Positions 47,635 to 59,265 of a stretch of 64,000 nucleotides of DNA are shown here, one piece after another. How positions within the stretch are numbered: position 1 is the stretch's first letter; every line of letters begins with the position of its first letter. Source of the stretch: Vidua macroura (lineage: Eukaryota; Chordata; Aves; Passeriformes; Viduidae). The translations under genes were made by a program, and so were the position numbers. The stretch covers positions 22,992,501 to 23,056,500 of the forward strand of contig NC_071580.1 of assembly GCF_024509145.1 (NCBI RefSeq). Direction: 5' to 3'. The notes under the pieces are model-generated. The model saw nothing but the letters and a program-made list of their open reading frames with translations, was not told the DNA's origin and searched no databases.

Positions 47635-48457
47635 CATGCAGTTAGAAAGGTGTGCACAGATTTATTTCACTGTGGCATTTGTGTTCATTTGTTGGTGCTC
47701 ATTTGTGCTCCTCTGGAGGGATGCCAGCTGTGACGTTGTGTCTCTACAGTTCTGCAATGCTGGGGTCCAGCTGAGCAAAACCCAGTGAAACTGGACACCT
47801 GCTTTGCACCTCTGGCCAGTGCTGCTTTTGAAATTCCATCAGACTCAGATGCAAATGCTGTCATCATCTCTGTGGTTGTGCTTAGCTCCGTTCTCTGTGT
47901 TCAGTTACCCACAGGTGCTTGTAGAGATTTATCCTGCATTTGTGCAGATGATGATCCCAGTTTGCACAAAAAATCTCACTGGTTTAATAGGATTTTTTAA
48001 AAGAATATTTTGTTCAGTTTGCACTTTTTAGGATGAAATAGTAGGGAAGACCCTCAAATACAGGTGATTCATATACTCAATTTTCTCTGGTAATTGTCAA
48101 CTTTTCAGCTACTGATCAAGATTGACTCTTGGAATATTTCAAGTAGTAAAACTTGAAATATTTTGTTTCCCATTGGGATAACTCTGTGCTCTTTACACAT
48201 TAGGACAATATTGTGCCTTAGGGTTTGGCCAGACAAAAGCTTTTCCTCCTGTTACCTGGCTGCCAATTAGCTAGAGAGCAAAGTAGCATTTATGTCAATG
48301 TCCACCCAGACTCCTCAGTTGTAAAAATGTGATTTCTAAGTGCTACCAAGGGCTTGGGTGTAAAGTCCAGCTCCTGTTTGCCCCCTGAGCTATTGCAGCA
48401 CTGGAGAGCTGCAGTCTCCTGAAAGGCTTTTATTCCTGGTTTTCTTCAACTTCTCAG
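47635..48457. other. Unique noncoding sequence
   Basis: No mobile element or gene is recognised. The segment ends in a strong splice-acceptor-like pyrimidine tract (about 48428-48457). Confidence 0.4.
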
Positions 48458-48483
48458 CATCTAAACTTCATTCTACACTTTTA

Positions 48484-48666
48484 ATGCCTGTCATAAGTGC
48501 ACTGGATGAGAAAACAGAAATGGATAAAGTAATAGAGCTCCCATGTGTGGATGTAGTTGGATACACACATGGCTGGGTCTACCCTGGCAGTCAGGATGGC
48601 TTCATTATCCACGTGCCTCCACCAGTGCAATATGAGAGGAGGAAGTTTAGCCAGGAAGAATTATAG
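48484..48666 (+). other. Protein-like 60-codon frame, candidate first or terminal exon (unconfirmed)
   Basis: A pyrimidine-rich tract ending TTCAACTTCTCAG at 48457 forms a good acceptor. From it the frame is open through an ATG at 48484 to TAG at 48664. The peptide has balanced composition with segments MPVISALDEKTEMDK, VIELPCVDVVGYTHGWVYPG and HVPPPVQYERRKFSQEEL, unlike typical chance translations of AT-rich DNA. I do not recognise a family. The ATG context is poor (T at -3). No AATAAA lies within several hundred bases downstream; the first is about 49531. It could be a terminal coding exon, a decayed retrocopy or chance. Confidence 0.2.
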
Positions 48667-50866
48667 AGATAATACTTCATATTGCAGAACTGTTCTGCAA
48701 TTAGCCCAAATCCTTGGTAATTACAGAAAAGCCAGGCTGAGTGTCCTGAGAGTGCAGAAGGGGTGTATGCAAATGCATGTACGTGTAAGCAGACATATCC
48801 ACAGAATATTTTACTGGTACTGTTTCTATCAAAATTCTGCTGATAGCAGCGCCCTTATAAATTAAAATAACTCCTATTGCTTTGTTCTGTTTGGAAGTGG
48901 TGATGAAACAGAGGTTCTGGAAGCTGCCTTGCATGTCTGGTCTCTCCCAGTGCTGTCCACAGCAGGGAAATTGGGCTGTTCACATCGAGTTTTACAGACT
49001 GTGGTAAACCTCCGCTGTGTCTGCTTCTTACTTGAAGTGCCCTCTGATTTTTCATTTACTGAGCTGCTTTGAAATGGAACCACACAGGTTCCACAGCTGT
49101 TTTTCATCACATCAACCAGAAACACTCAAATTGGAATTATTAAGGATAGAAATGATATAAATGCTATGAACTTTTTTTTTTTTTTTGCTAGCTGGGTGAA
49201 AAACTGCTTGTCCTGTGAATCATCCAGAAATTAACCTCAAATTGGGGTCTGTGTCTGGTGAATCAAAAATGACTCTGAGCTAATTAAAAGGTTATAGCTT
49301 GACTTCAATATTGGTGCTTTCCAGCTGGCTAAAAGTCTGGGTGGATTTTGTTCATATTTGTCCAGAAGTCTGTTGAGTGTGTTGATGGATAATTGCAGAT
49401 ATTCCCCCATCACCTGTAGCTGCTGGGAGCACTCAGTGATTTGGGTGAACTGAGATTTTTTAATGCACATCATTGAGGGTTTATGTCTTGAATGAATGCT
49501 GTGTGAGCAGTGCATTACTTATCCTAAGAAATAAATATTGCTGATTGATTTTATTTGTAAAAATCAGTATCCTTGAGACTATTAAGGGACCTGAGAGGTT
49601 AATGTAACCAGAATGGTAAGAAATAAACACTAATCTTTAATGCCATAAGATAAATATTAGGAATAGTCTTCCTTTCACAAGACATTAGGGTAGATTTTAG
49701 ATTTTCTAACGTTCCTATATTCAAAAACAAGACCAAATATACTCATTTTAACTTGGACATTTGCCCTTCTGTGATTACTAATACCACAACTGTGTTGGTC
49801 TGTCATCATGCACCATGTATTATTCAGAGGCAAAACAGGCCTCCAAACGTTCTTTCCTGCATCAGAATTGACCTTCTCATTAGTTGGAAATACCACTGTG
49901 ATAGGTAATCAATACTTGGTTGAAATGCCAGCATCTCATCTTGGGCATTACTCATCCTTATTTCTGAAAAACACTCAGGCTAAAAGCAAAATGTTTAGAC
50001 GCAGCTGTGTGTGGCAAATCTGCCCTTATACATACAAATGATGTGTATACAAGTGTTATTTTGAGGGTACAAATTGCAGATTCGTGTCTCTGATGCTCTC
50101 TGTGTGTCAGCCTGACTTACACTCCAGCCCCTGTATCGGAATGTGAAACAGCTGCCCTGAGAGCTGCCAGGATTCCCTGCTGCCAGGGGTTTGGTTCGAA
50201 TGGCTGCTGGGACCATTGTGAAACAGTTCAATGGCAGTTTGGTTTGGGCTTTTTTGTTCTTTTTCTGGGTTTGTTTTGTTTGTTTGTTTTTTATTTTTTT
50301 TCGGTAGAGGCTCAGTAGAAAATTGTCGCCCTGTTCTTTTGAGAGTTTTAAAATTCTTCTAAAGGTTTCTTATGCCTTCTGATGTTTACATATTTCTACT
50401 GAATTTTCTCACACTGTTCACATAAATAATGATTGTTTTGCATTCTTCTTTGTGGGAGGAGAGAATTGATGTACTGTTGGTTTGACCAGTATGATTGGAG
50501 AGGTGACAATTTCACCCTCCAATCCACTGCCACTTTTGGAATTCTATATATAGTGGAGTCAGAAAATAGAATCCCTTTTAGTTCTTTTCTTTCCTCTTTT
50601 ACATCTAGTGTCTGTGTGTGAGTTATTTCGTGTCATAGTGTGACAGAAAATCACCATTTTTCTCCTTGCACTTTTAAAACTGTGTCAGATAAAAATTGAT
50701 TCACGAATTGACTATTATTCCAAATTGTGATTCAGTTCATTTTTGGCATCTTGAAAAGCACCTTCACCTGCCTGTTTTCTGTAAAGCTCAATTCAGTCCT
50801 GCTGGAGCTGTAACCACACAGAAGGTTTTGGGAGGATGGAGCCCCTCTGCCACTGATCTCCAATGG
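48667..50866. other. Unique noncoding sequence with T-rich tracts
   Basis: It contains a 14-base T run at 49172-49185 and a TTTG-type tract at 50248-50301. No gene or mobile element is supported. AATAAA words near 49531 and 49621 are isolated. Confidence 0.45.
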
Positions 50867-51313
50867 GGCAGAGCAAACGAGGGCAACGAGGCTGGGGAGG
50901 GGCTGGGAACACAAACCCTGTGAGGAACCACTGAGGGAGCTGGGGGTGCTCAGCCTGGAGAAAAGGAGACTCAGGGTGACCTTATCACTCTCTACAACTC
51001 CTGAAAGGTGGCTGTGCTCAGGTGGGGTTTGGTCTCTTTCTCCAGGCAGCACTGACAGAACCAGAGGACGCAGCCTCGAGCTGCACCAAGGGAAGTTTAG
51101 GCTGGATATTAGGAAAAGTTTTTTACAGAAAGGATGATAAAGTGCTGGAATTGTCAGCCCGGGGAGGTGGTGGAGTCACCATCCCTGGATGTGTTTAACA
51201 AAGCCTGGGTGTGGCACTGGGTGCCAGGGTTCAGTTGAGGTGTTGGGGTTGGGTTGGATTCGATGATCTTGAAGGTCTCTTCCAACCCAGTGATTCTGTG
51301 AATTCTGTGAAAT
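50867..51313 (+). mobile_element. CR1 LINE, 5'-truncated, C-terminal RT to 3' tail
   Basis: The plus strand encodes the end of the CR1 ORF2 product with frameshifts (LSLEKRRLRV, then DRTRGRSLELHQGKFRLDIR), followed by the 3' UTR (GGTGGTGGAGTCACCATCCC) and the tail ending TCTTCCAACCCAGTGATTC and two ATTCTGTGA units. About 450 bases remain, so the copy is inactive. The level of match suggests a moderately young avian CR1 subfamily. Confidence 0.93.
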
Positions 51314-51452
51314 TCCATGCCAACATGAGCATGTTTCCAGTCAGATTGCAGACCCTTCCTTACAGCACCACTCACCCTTTCTTCCAAGTGGATTCCCTTC
51401 AGTTTTACCAGCTCTCTCTCTTAGTGTTACATTTCTTGACCTTTTTTTTTTT

Positions 51453-51684
51453 TTAGGTGTCAGGTCCCATTCTGACTCTGGTAGTATTGTTTTGTATTAC
51501 TGCATTGTTTATTTAATTTTTATTTTCTTCCCTAATAAAGAACTGTTATTCCTCTTCCCATATCTTTGCCTGACAGCCCCTTAATTTCAAAATTATAATA
51601 ATTCAGAGGGAGGGGGTTTACATTTCCCATTTTGGGGGGGCTCCTGCCTCCCTTAGCCAACACCTGTCTTTTCAAACCAAGACA
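51453..51684 (+). mobile_element. LTR fragment, family L4 (3' part)
   Basis: This segment is the inverse complement of the first part of the LTR at 29369-30030 and ends TTTTCAAACCAAGACA. The AATAAAG signal at 51534-51539 gives plus orientation. The 5' two-thirds of the LTR are missing: homology starts just after a T run at 51441-51452. No flanking duplication is expected for such a truncated copy. It lies about 140 bases after a CR1 3' end. Confidence 0.82.
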
Positions 51685-53389
51685 CTGTTTCATGCATGTT
51701 CATAATAGGAAGTGATTCATCAATAATTCAGGAACTAAGTGCAGGAACAGGTATGGAGAGAATATTATTAGAGGGGGCCAATAAAAGAGTAAGAAAATCC
51801 TGGAATACAAGTATAATCATGTGCATTCTAAAAAGCAGCCAGCTCTCAATTTGACATGCAGTGGATGTCAGCTTTGCAAATGAAACACTGGAAGCTTCCT
51901 TAGCAATGAATATAAAAATGCAAAGATCAGTTATGCAGAAAAAGGAAATTAAAAAGTAACTTTTATACATAGGTGTGATTAAAATCGCAGATAGTTTGTA
52001 ATCCTTTTGGGACAGGTTTTCAGATGTGTCATTTACTGGTGATAGACTTTGCCCTTAGGATTCACTCCGAGCTTCAAGGAGTTATAATTCATGCAGTGAA
52101 TTATTTTTTGTTGAAACTCAGAGACAAGCAGCGTGAAGACTGTTCCTCCTGGGATTGGAGTGGCTGGGGATGGGGAAGAGAAGAAAAGAATGGCTTCATT
52201 TGCAGCTAACATTGTAGTGCCATAAAGGGCCCTAAGAATATCACTCTGGAATAGATTTTCAGGGAATTTGCAATGAGATATAGTGCAGCAAAGAGAAGGC
52301 ACAATACAAGCAGAATAGAGTACTTCATCTTTTACAGCATAAGATATTCTCAGCACTTGTAATGGATGCTTGCTGCAGGGCAGGTGATTCTAGACAGATA
52401 ATAAACCTGAAGGTTGCTCCAGTCAAACCACTACCTGGGCATTAAATGGTGGAATATTTTATGTCGGAGTGCCATAAACTTATTCTCCCACAGTCTGTAT
52501 TCCCATGTCCTACAGCAGCTCCTTTCTGGGGAAGGCTGACTCAATGTTGAAATTATTTTGAATTTCTAAATTTCTTCATGTGAGTATCTCTTATTTTGCA
52601 CCAAGAAACTGGAAAAATAAAGCCTTAACAGCTGCCTCTTGGAGCTCTGAGTTAACTGTGGTACAGAACCTGTCCTGTTACTAAATATGAAAGGTGTTCT
52701 TAGTTACATCTACATCTCTGCTTTAGGACAGCTGTTTTGACATGGAGGGCAGAGGACATTTAAGAAGCCCAGAGACTGATTGCCTTCTTATTTGGCAGAA
52801 GTGACAAAGGGAATTAGATCTTGAGTAGCCTCTTTTGTAACCCAGCATTACCTGTGAGTACACAGGACAGTTGAGCAGTAATTTCAATACTGGTATTCAT
52901 GGCAAGGTGAAGGGCAGAACTGTCTCACTCCTGTGTCAGGCAGAATAGAGATGGGAGCAGGAAAAAACCACCAGAGCACAGCTATTGCTCAGGAACTGCT
53001 TTCTGATGGGGATTGTTAACTTCACAAGGATTAGGTAGTTGGCTATTTTTAGATGCCTGTAACTTTTAGAGGCAATTTGAAGCAGTGGATATCAGCTAGG
53101 GCATGTTTTTTGTGCTGTCAGAACAGCACCTTGAGATAAGCAGGATTTCTCTCAGTTTGGAATCCTTAATTTCCTTCAGGACAGGAACTGCATAAATTCA
53201 GACTTGCACGTTATGACCTCCCTATCAAACAGCTTGTGAGCTGCTCTCTGAGAAGGAGAGCCAGCTGGGCACTTAGTGGAGGGGTAAGAAGGGAGGAATT
53301 GGCACCAATGGTAGCAGCAGCAAGAAGGTATTTTCACAGATGTTCACTTGCTTTCTCTCTCCTGCAGGGCTGGCATGAACAAAAATAAA
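51685..53389. other. Unique noncoding sequence
   Basis: No gene or mobile element is recognised. The open frames here are shorter than about 110 codons and lack motifs. Confidence 0.45.
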
Positions 53390-53394
53390 GGTTA

Positions 53395-53914
53395 TGATAT
53401 GGTTTACAGTGGGATGAGGAAGATAATTTGAAAAAAAAAAAAAAGAGGGAAATCCCATGGGTTGAGATAGGAGCAGTTTAATAATTAAAATAAAATAGTG
53501 ACATAATAATAATAGTAATGAAAAGGGAGACAACAAAAAGAGAGAGAGGAATAAAACCAGAGTAAGGCAAATGATGCATTCACCACCTGCTGGCCAATGC
53601 CCAGCCTGTCCCCCTGCAGGGACCCCGTGCCTCCTGGCCAGCTCCTCCCAGTTTGTATACTGGGCATGAGGGATGGAATCTCCCTTTGGCCAGCTCAGGT
53701 CAGGTGTCCTGGTCATGCTCCTTCCCTCCTTCTGCACTTTCTCCCTGGAAGATCATGGAAAACTGAGAAATCCTCGACTCAGGGTAAGCTCAGCCTAGCA
53801 ACAGCCAAAACCATCAGTGTCTTACCAACATTATTGTCATAATAATTCCAAAACACAGCATGGTACCCACTACTAGGAAGAAAACTAACTCTCATCCCAG
53901 CCAAAACCAGGACA
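53395..53914 (-). mobile_element. Solo LTR, family L5, complete with 5-bp target duplication
   Basis: The minus strand begins TGTCCTGGTTTTGGCTGGGA, a start I recognise from a widespread avian endogenous retrovirus LTR, and runs to CCCACTGTAAACCATATCA. GGTTA flanks it at 53390-53394 and 53915-53919. A 5-bp duplication separates it from the 6-bp ERVK-like families here and fits an ERVL-type or similar integrase. About 50 bases close to the 3' end appear deleted relative to the family as I remember it (the segment before the terminal TTAAACCACGACA). A poly-pyrimidine run at 53430-53444 on this strand is part of the LTR. The overlapping 154-codon frame is not a gene. Confidence 0.85.
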
Positions 53915-53919
53915 GGTTA

Positions 53920-55190
53920 GAACCAAGGGAGGAATGTACATTTTTGGTTAAAACAAAGATGCAGGGTGTCTAAGGAAATACTTTAAATCTAACATGGGAG
54001 GAGGATCAAGTTAACTGATTTAGTCTGATTCCTGATGCCACTCTGATCTCCTAAGGTGACAGTGAAACAGCCAGTAGCAGGAGCTGGCCCCCCCTTCAGA
54101 CGCTGTCATTGTCAGAATGCATAAAAATGTGGCAGCTGTAGACAAGAGGAAACCAGAGAATACAATTGCTCCAGCTACTCTTCCCTTTTCTCTGAGCAAT
54201 GGAACACAAACAAATCCCAGAAACAGTGCTCCTGGATTTATGTTGTCAAGAGTGGAAGAAGAGTTTGCTCCCTGCTGTGTAGTAAGAAATACCACCTTAG
54301 TGGACCCCTGCCTTTGTGGTGTTTGTTGGCACTGCAAATTTCACTCGGCCTTAAGCAGAGTGGCTTTTGCATGCAGCACTGCCTTTGTGAACCTCTAACT
54401 GGTGAACACACAGAGTTACCTCTAAAGAAAACACACTTAAGTTGGTATCAAGATCTCAGAAGTGCTCCTTTTATTTTGGCCATGCCTGATTTATTTTGGA
54501 TTAATTTTAAGTTATAAAGCAGCACAAAGTAATTGAATTGTATCAGAAGAACTTTGGTTCTGGTACAGACTGGTCTTGATCCTGTCCCAACCCAGATTGA
54601 TCTGGCTTTGATCGTGACGTGGCTTGGTCAGAATTTATCCAGGCATCAAAACAAATCTGGCTTGACTTTCAGATGTTAAGTGGAGCCTTAGTTTTATAAA
54701 ACATGGCTTATTAGTTGTGAGATCGGGAAACTTGAGCTGAAGCTGCACAGACAGGCTGGCCAGAAAACCACCACAGTTCTGACTGCATTTTGCTGCATCT
54801 CACATGAGATCACTTCAGCCAGAAACATATTGCTTTCTTTTCCTCCAGTGTGTAGCCCAAAATGGAATTCAAAAACTTGTCCTACAGAAGTTTTAGCAGA
54901 CTGGAGAGGTGAATCCAGGTCCTGCAAGCTTTGGTGTAGTGTCCAACCAGCAGATACCTTTTACCAGGATGTGCCCTTCCAGAGTCATGAGTAAGGCTTT
55001 GCCTGAGTAGATGTGGAAACAGCACACAGGCACAGATCAGAGAATTTTAAAATGTTTCAGGGGCAAGAAATTCACCCTTTTGATGATGAAAAATCATCAT
55101 CAGGTCTCATGAAGTTTCTTCAAAAATAATAGATAATTAGATTTGATTTTCTATTATTTTATATTGTCATTCTTTCATTACTGTGGGAGG
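53920..55190. other. Unique noncoding sequence with a perfect hairpin
   Basis: At 55081-55102 TGATGATGA and TCATCATCA form a 9-bp perfect stem with loop AAAA. A 105-codon minus-strand frame (54020-54337) has two hydrophobic stretches but no recognisable family. Nothing else is seen. Confidence 0.4.
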
Positions 55191-55329
55191 GTTTCTTTTG
55201 TTGTTGTTTTATTTTTTTGGGGTTTTTGTTTTTGTTGGGTTTTTTTTTGAGGGTTTTTTTTGTTTGTTTTGTGTTGGGTTTTTTGTTTTGGTTTTTTCAG
55301 TTGGTTTGTTTGTTTCTTTCTTTCTTTTG
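55191..55329. repeat. GTTT-rich low-complexity tract
   Basis: About 140 bases of T runs punctuated by G or GGG. The strand asymmetry is extreme, with almost no A or C on the plus strand. The lysine/glutamine-rich antisense frame is an artefact. Confidence 0.9.
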
Positions 55330-58300
55330 GCAAGGTCCTGTGTTCTATCCCCGTTAAAAACAAACTAATAAACAAACCAAAAGCCACACAAAAGCCCACA
55401 ACAACAGAAAGCCACTAAATTGGAAATACTAGAAAGTAATTCAGGAGTTACAGGGTTTGTCTTCTAAAGATTAGTTCCTTTATAATATCCCCAATAGAAC
55501 TTTCAAGTTAAACACACTTGAACAGCACTTGGCACTTGTTGTTCTGCTAATGGTAATTGATTCTCAAACACACACAAATCTATACCATGGTGCAAGCTCT
55601 GCAGCATCCCAAAACATTCCCCTCGGGTTGCAGTACCTGGAGTACTGCAGATTTTAAATCAAAATGTAATTATTTTGTTCTTCATAAATCAGCATCTGTG
55701 AAGATAATACCAGCTTGTATAAGAAGCAGCTGTGCAGCCATTCATCCTTTGAAGAGACAGAGAGTTCCTAAGGGTTGGTTGGGAAGTTGGTCACTCCTTG
55801 GACCACTTGGAGGCCACTGTGGTGTGTTTTACTGTGGTGGAAGAACATAGCCCCACAGTCTCAGACCTCCGAAGTGTCCAACAGCTGATCGTAACAGATC
55901 AGGAGCTTCATCTTCTGCAGATGGAACTGTCTTCCCTCTTCACCTGGAACACATGAGAAGCTGTTTTCTGTTTCTGCTGTGAGAGTGTTCCTGTGAAATG
56001 CCCAGACACACACAGGGAGCCTGAAAAGCAGATAAAATTAAAATAAAGGGGTTTCTATTCTCCCACTCAGCCTGCTCTGTGTGGTAGGGGTTGAGCTCTG
56101 ACTGTGAGCACGCTTCTCAGCTGCAGTAGGGTTTGCCTGGGATGCACAAACCTGAATCCTGTTCTGTACCAGAAATATTCCAAATTTGCTTTGCCTTTTT
56201 AAAGGTAACAAACTGTTAAAGCACGCCCCATGATGGTTGTTCTCAAGCTTCATGCTTTGAAATGTGTTCTGTGTCATAATTAGCTTTGTGCATGCCCACG
56301 TAGCATATGCTTCTAATTAGTGAATTCCATATGGATTTTAATGTACACTCAAGCTAACACGAGACACATGGACTTGAGGAGGGTGAATTTTTGGGCTTTG
56401 GATGCAGGAGAGACTAAGCCCAAAGGTACAACAAATCAAGGCTTGTTTAACATGATTACCATGTGACCTGGCTTTAGCCAACTGTTCCGCTTTTGAGCAA
56501 ATATGAAATGCAGTTTTTGGGCCTGAATGGAAACCAGGAACAATAACAAGAGAATTCTTGTACTGTGAGGTAACTGGGAGTGTCTCTGCTGCTCTATTCC
56601 TACATGTCTGTTTCCTTTCTAAGATTATCAGAAATTAAAAAAAAAAAAAAAGCCTGCAGCCCCCTCAGCATTTCTCTTGGAGCAGTGCAAGCATCTGCAG
56701 AAAGAAGTTACTACTGTCACAATACTCTCTGCCTGAACTGTGTCTATTCATAGTTATAGACCTGGAATAATGTTCTGGCCCTGGCAAAACCAGTGGGTTC
56801 TGGGAGCGTGGACATCAACCTGCAACTCCTGGCCAGTGCTCTCCCACGAAACCGGTGTTAGGAGCATATAAATCTTCTCAAAACACAATTATTGCCAGCA
56901 CAGCACAAGTAGATCAAGTTGCCTCTGAGCGTGCTCATGGACTGAGAACCAGTCCTCAATCTTTCATCAGGCTTGAACTTGCACTTGGCAGCAGTGGTTC
57001 TGCATTCGGCAGGGAGAGCTTCAGCAAAGCGCTGGTGCTGCCATGGGGCCACAAATGCACAGAACCAGTCCTGTGTTTGTCATCCCCCTGCTTCCTCTGG
57101 CTCCAAAGCAAGTCCTCATTCCACAGCAGGTGTCCCTGGAGGCTGCTCCTGCTCCTTCAGGAGCTGTGATCCCCCCTCACAGACCACAAACTTTTCTTAC
57201 TTCTACACTAAGCCTTTGAAATGTTTTGCTCTCTGGAGCCTTTGGCATTAGCAGCGAAGCCCTGACAGAAGCCCAGCAGTGCTGGTGCCATTCAGAGAGG
57301 TCCTGCCAGGGCTGAGCCATCCTGCTGCCAGTTCTGCTTTTGTAGGATTTGTAGGAAATGTCCCTTCCACACACAAACATTACCAAGGGTGCAAAGGGCA
57401 GCACTTGCAAGAGCTGAAGTGTGCTTCCTGCCTCATCTGTTGCCTCTCCTGCCTATAAATGCTGCCCCTATCCAGAGGATGGCCTGTCTTCATTTAAGCC
57501 TCTCTCTGAGATGGCTCCTACTCTGCTTCCTTTATTGCATGCTACTCACACCTTGTTCTGATTAGAGAAGCATTGATTTCCTCATGGGCTTTTCCGTGGT
57601 ACTCATCATTTTGAGATGAGTGTTTCAGGAATGCTAATTGCTCCTCAGCGTGTCCGTGGGGTGACAGGAGACAGGATGGTGGGTGAGCTCCCTCTCCAGA
57701 TGAAGAGCTGGGACTCAGATTGAGTCAAAAAAAAAAAAAAAGCAGCTCATTTCTGCTTGACTAATTTGATGTGACACTGCCCTGGCTTGTGGGAGCTGCT
57801 CAGATGCTGCCAGCCTGCAGTGCAGTGACCCAGCTGCAGCTGTGAGCTCTTGGGGCTCTCAGAATGCCCAGAAAGGAGCAAGGTGATCAGTGGCTCCTGT
57901 GGGAAATCTGGGGAAAACTCTGCACTTGGTCTGCAGGAGCTCGGAGTAGCAATTATAATCTGTGTATATTGTAACCTGTGTGCTCTGGGACAGGAGGGGC
58001 TGCCTTAGCCATGGGAAAATCCTTTCTCTCCCTGCTCTTCCTAGCTTCAGTTAACCCCTTATGACCCACAGCCAAGCCTCCTGTTCCATAGATCTAAATT
58101 TTCCTCTCCTTCTGGTAGCAACATGTTTCTTTCCCAAATTTCCCAATTAACTTGAACTCAGAGCAATTTTCATTATCATCAGAACTTGTTGCCGGGTTTC
58201 TACAAAGCAATGCTCTCTGTCTATACTTTCAGAGGGCATGGTATTAAAACCTGAAATGTAAAGCCCTAGACTGAGCCTTGGGTGGGGACGGGAACATTAA

Positions 58301-58758
58301 TCTTGTTTCCTGAATCCCAGCTGAGAGTTGTCTACATTGTGTGTATCCTTGTTGTGACCCAGAATTACTGCAATGCAAAACTAATCCAGCATCAGCTACT
58401 GCTGAAATATGCTGCAAATCCCCACAAAATATCTAATTTCAGGAACAAGATAGTTATTATTATCAATGTGGCTTTTTTTTTTCCTGGTGAACTGGTTTTG
58501 CATGGCCTTTTTAGTATTATTTTCATACTTCAAACAGAAATGAAAATGAAGTTATAAACAAGGTGCTCCCTGTAAGAAAGAAGCTAGTGCAGCCCTTACA
58601 CACAAACACTGCTCAGAACAGCTATTTTTGCAGGTGTTCATTCCAAGGAGTGGCTTCAGGGATGCTGTTGAGCAGCACACAAAGTGCACAGAAAGTTCTG
58701 TGTGTCACTGCTGAGAAGTGTTGTCCCCCCAGCTTTGTGACTGGGGCAAACAAGCAGA
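55330..58758. other. Unique noncoding sequence
   Basis: A runs occur at 56637-56651 and 57727-57741. The region 56850-57420 is somewhat GC-richer with overlapping frames on both strands and no motif. No repeat family was identified. Confidence 0.45.
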
Positions 58759-59265
58759 TCACAGAATCACAGAATCACAGAATAATGAGGTTGGAAGAGA
58801 CCTCTAAGATCATCAAGTCCAACCCATGCCCTAACACCTCAACCAGACTATAGCACCAAGTGCCATCTCCAGTCTTTTTTTAAACACATCCAGAGATGGT
58901 GATTCTACCACCTCCCTGGGAAGACAATTCCAGTACTTTATTATTCTTTCAGTGAAAAATTTCTTCCTAATATCCAACCTGTACCTCCCCTGATGTAGCT
59001 TGAGGCTGTGTCCCCTTGTTCTGTCAGTGCTGCCCGGTGGAAGAGACTGACCCCACCTGTCTGCAGCCTCCCTTCAGGAAGTTGTAGAGAGCAACAAGGT
59101 CACCTCTGAGCCTCCTCTTCTCCAGGCTAAACAACCCCAGCTCCTCCAAACATTCCTCATAGGGCTTGTGTTCCCAGCCCCTCAGCAGCCTCATTGCCCT
59201 CCTCTGGGCACGCTCAAGGATCTCAGTGTCCTTCCTAAACTGAGGGGCCAGAACTGGACACAGAT
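58759..59265 (-). mobile_element. CR1 LINE, 5'-truncated, C-terminal RT to 3' tail, antisense
   Basis: On the minus strand this copy encodes the C-terminal end of CR1 ORF2: FRKDTEILERAQRRAMRL, then EELGLFSLEKRRLRGDL and ALYNFLKGG. It then loses frame and passes into the 3' UTR, ending in the CR1 tail of three ATTCTGTGAT-type units (plus-strand ACAGAATC repeats at 58760-58782). The 197-codon frame at 59024-59617 is this fragment plus about 350 bases of unrelated upstream sequence that stays open by chance. The element cannot transpose. Confidence 0.95.

Noticed and set aside
53273..53737. 154-codon minus-strand frame as a retroviral protein
   Set aside because: It falls within the L5 LTR, which is noncoding; no retroviral protein motif is seen.
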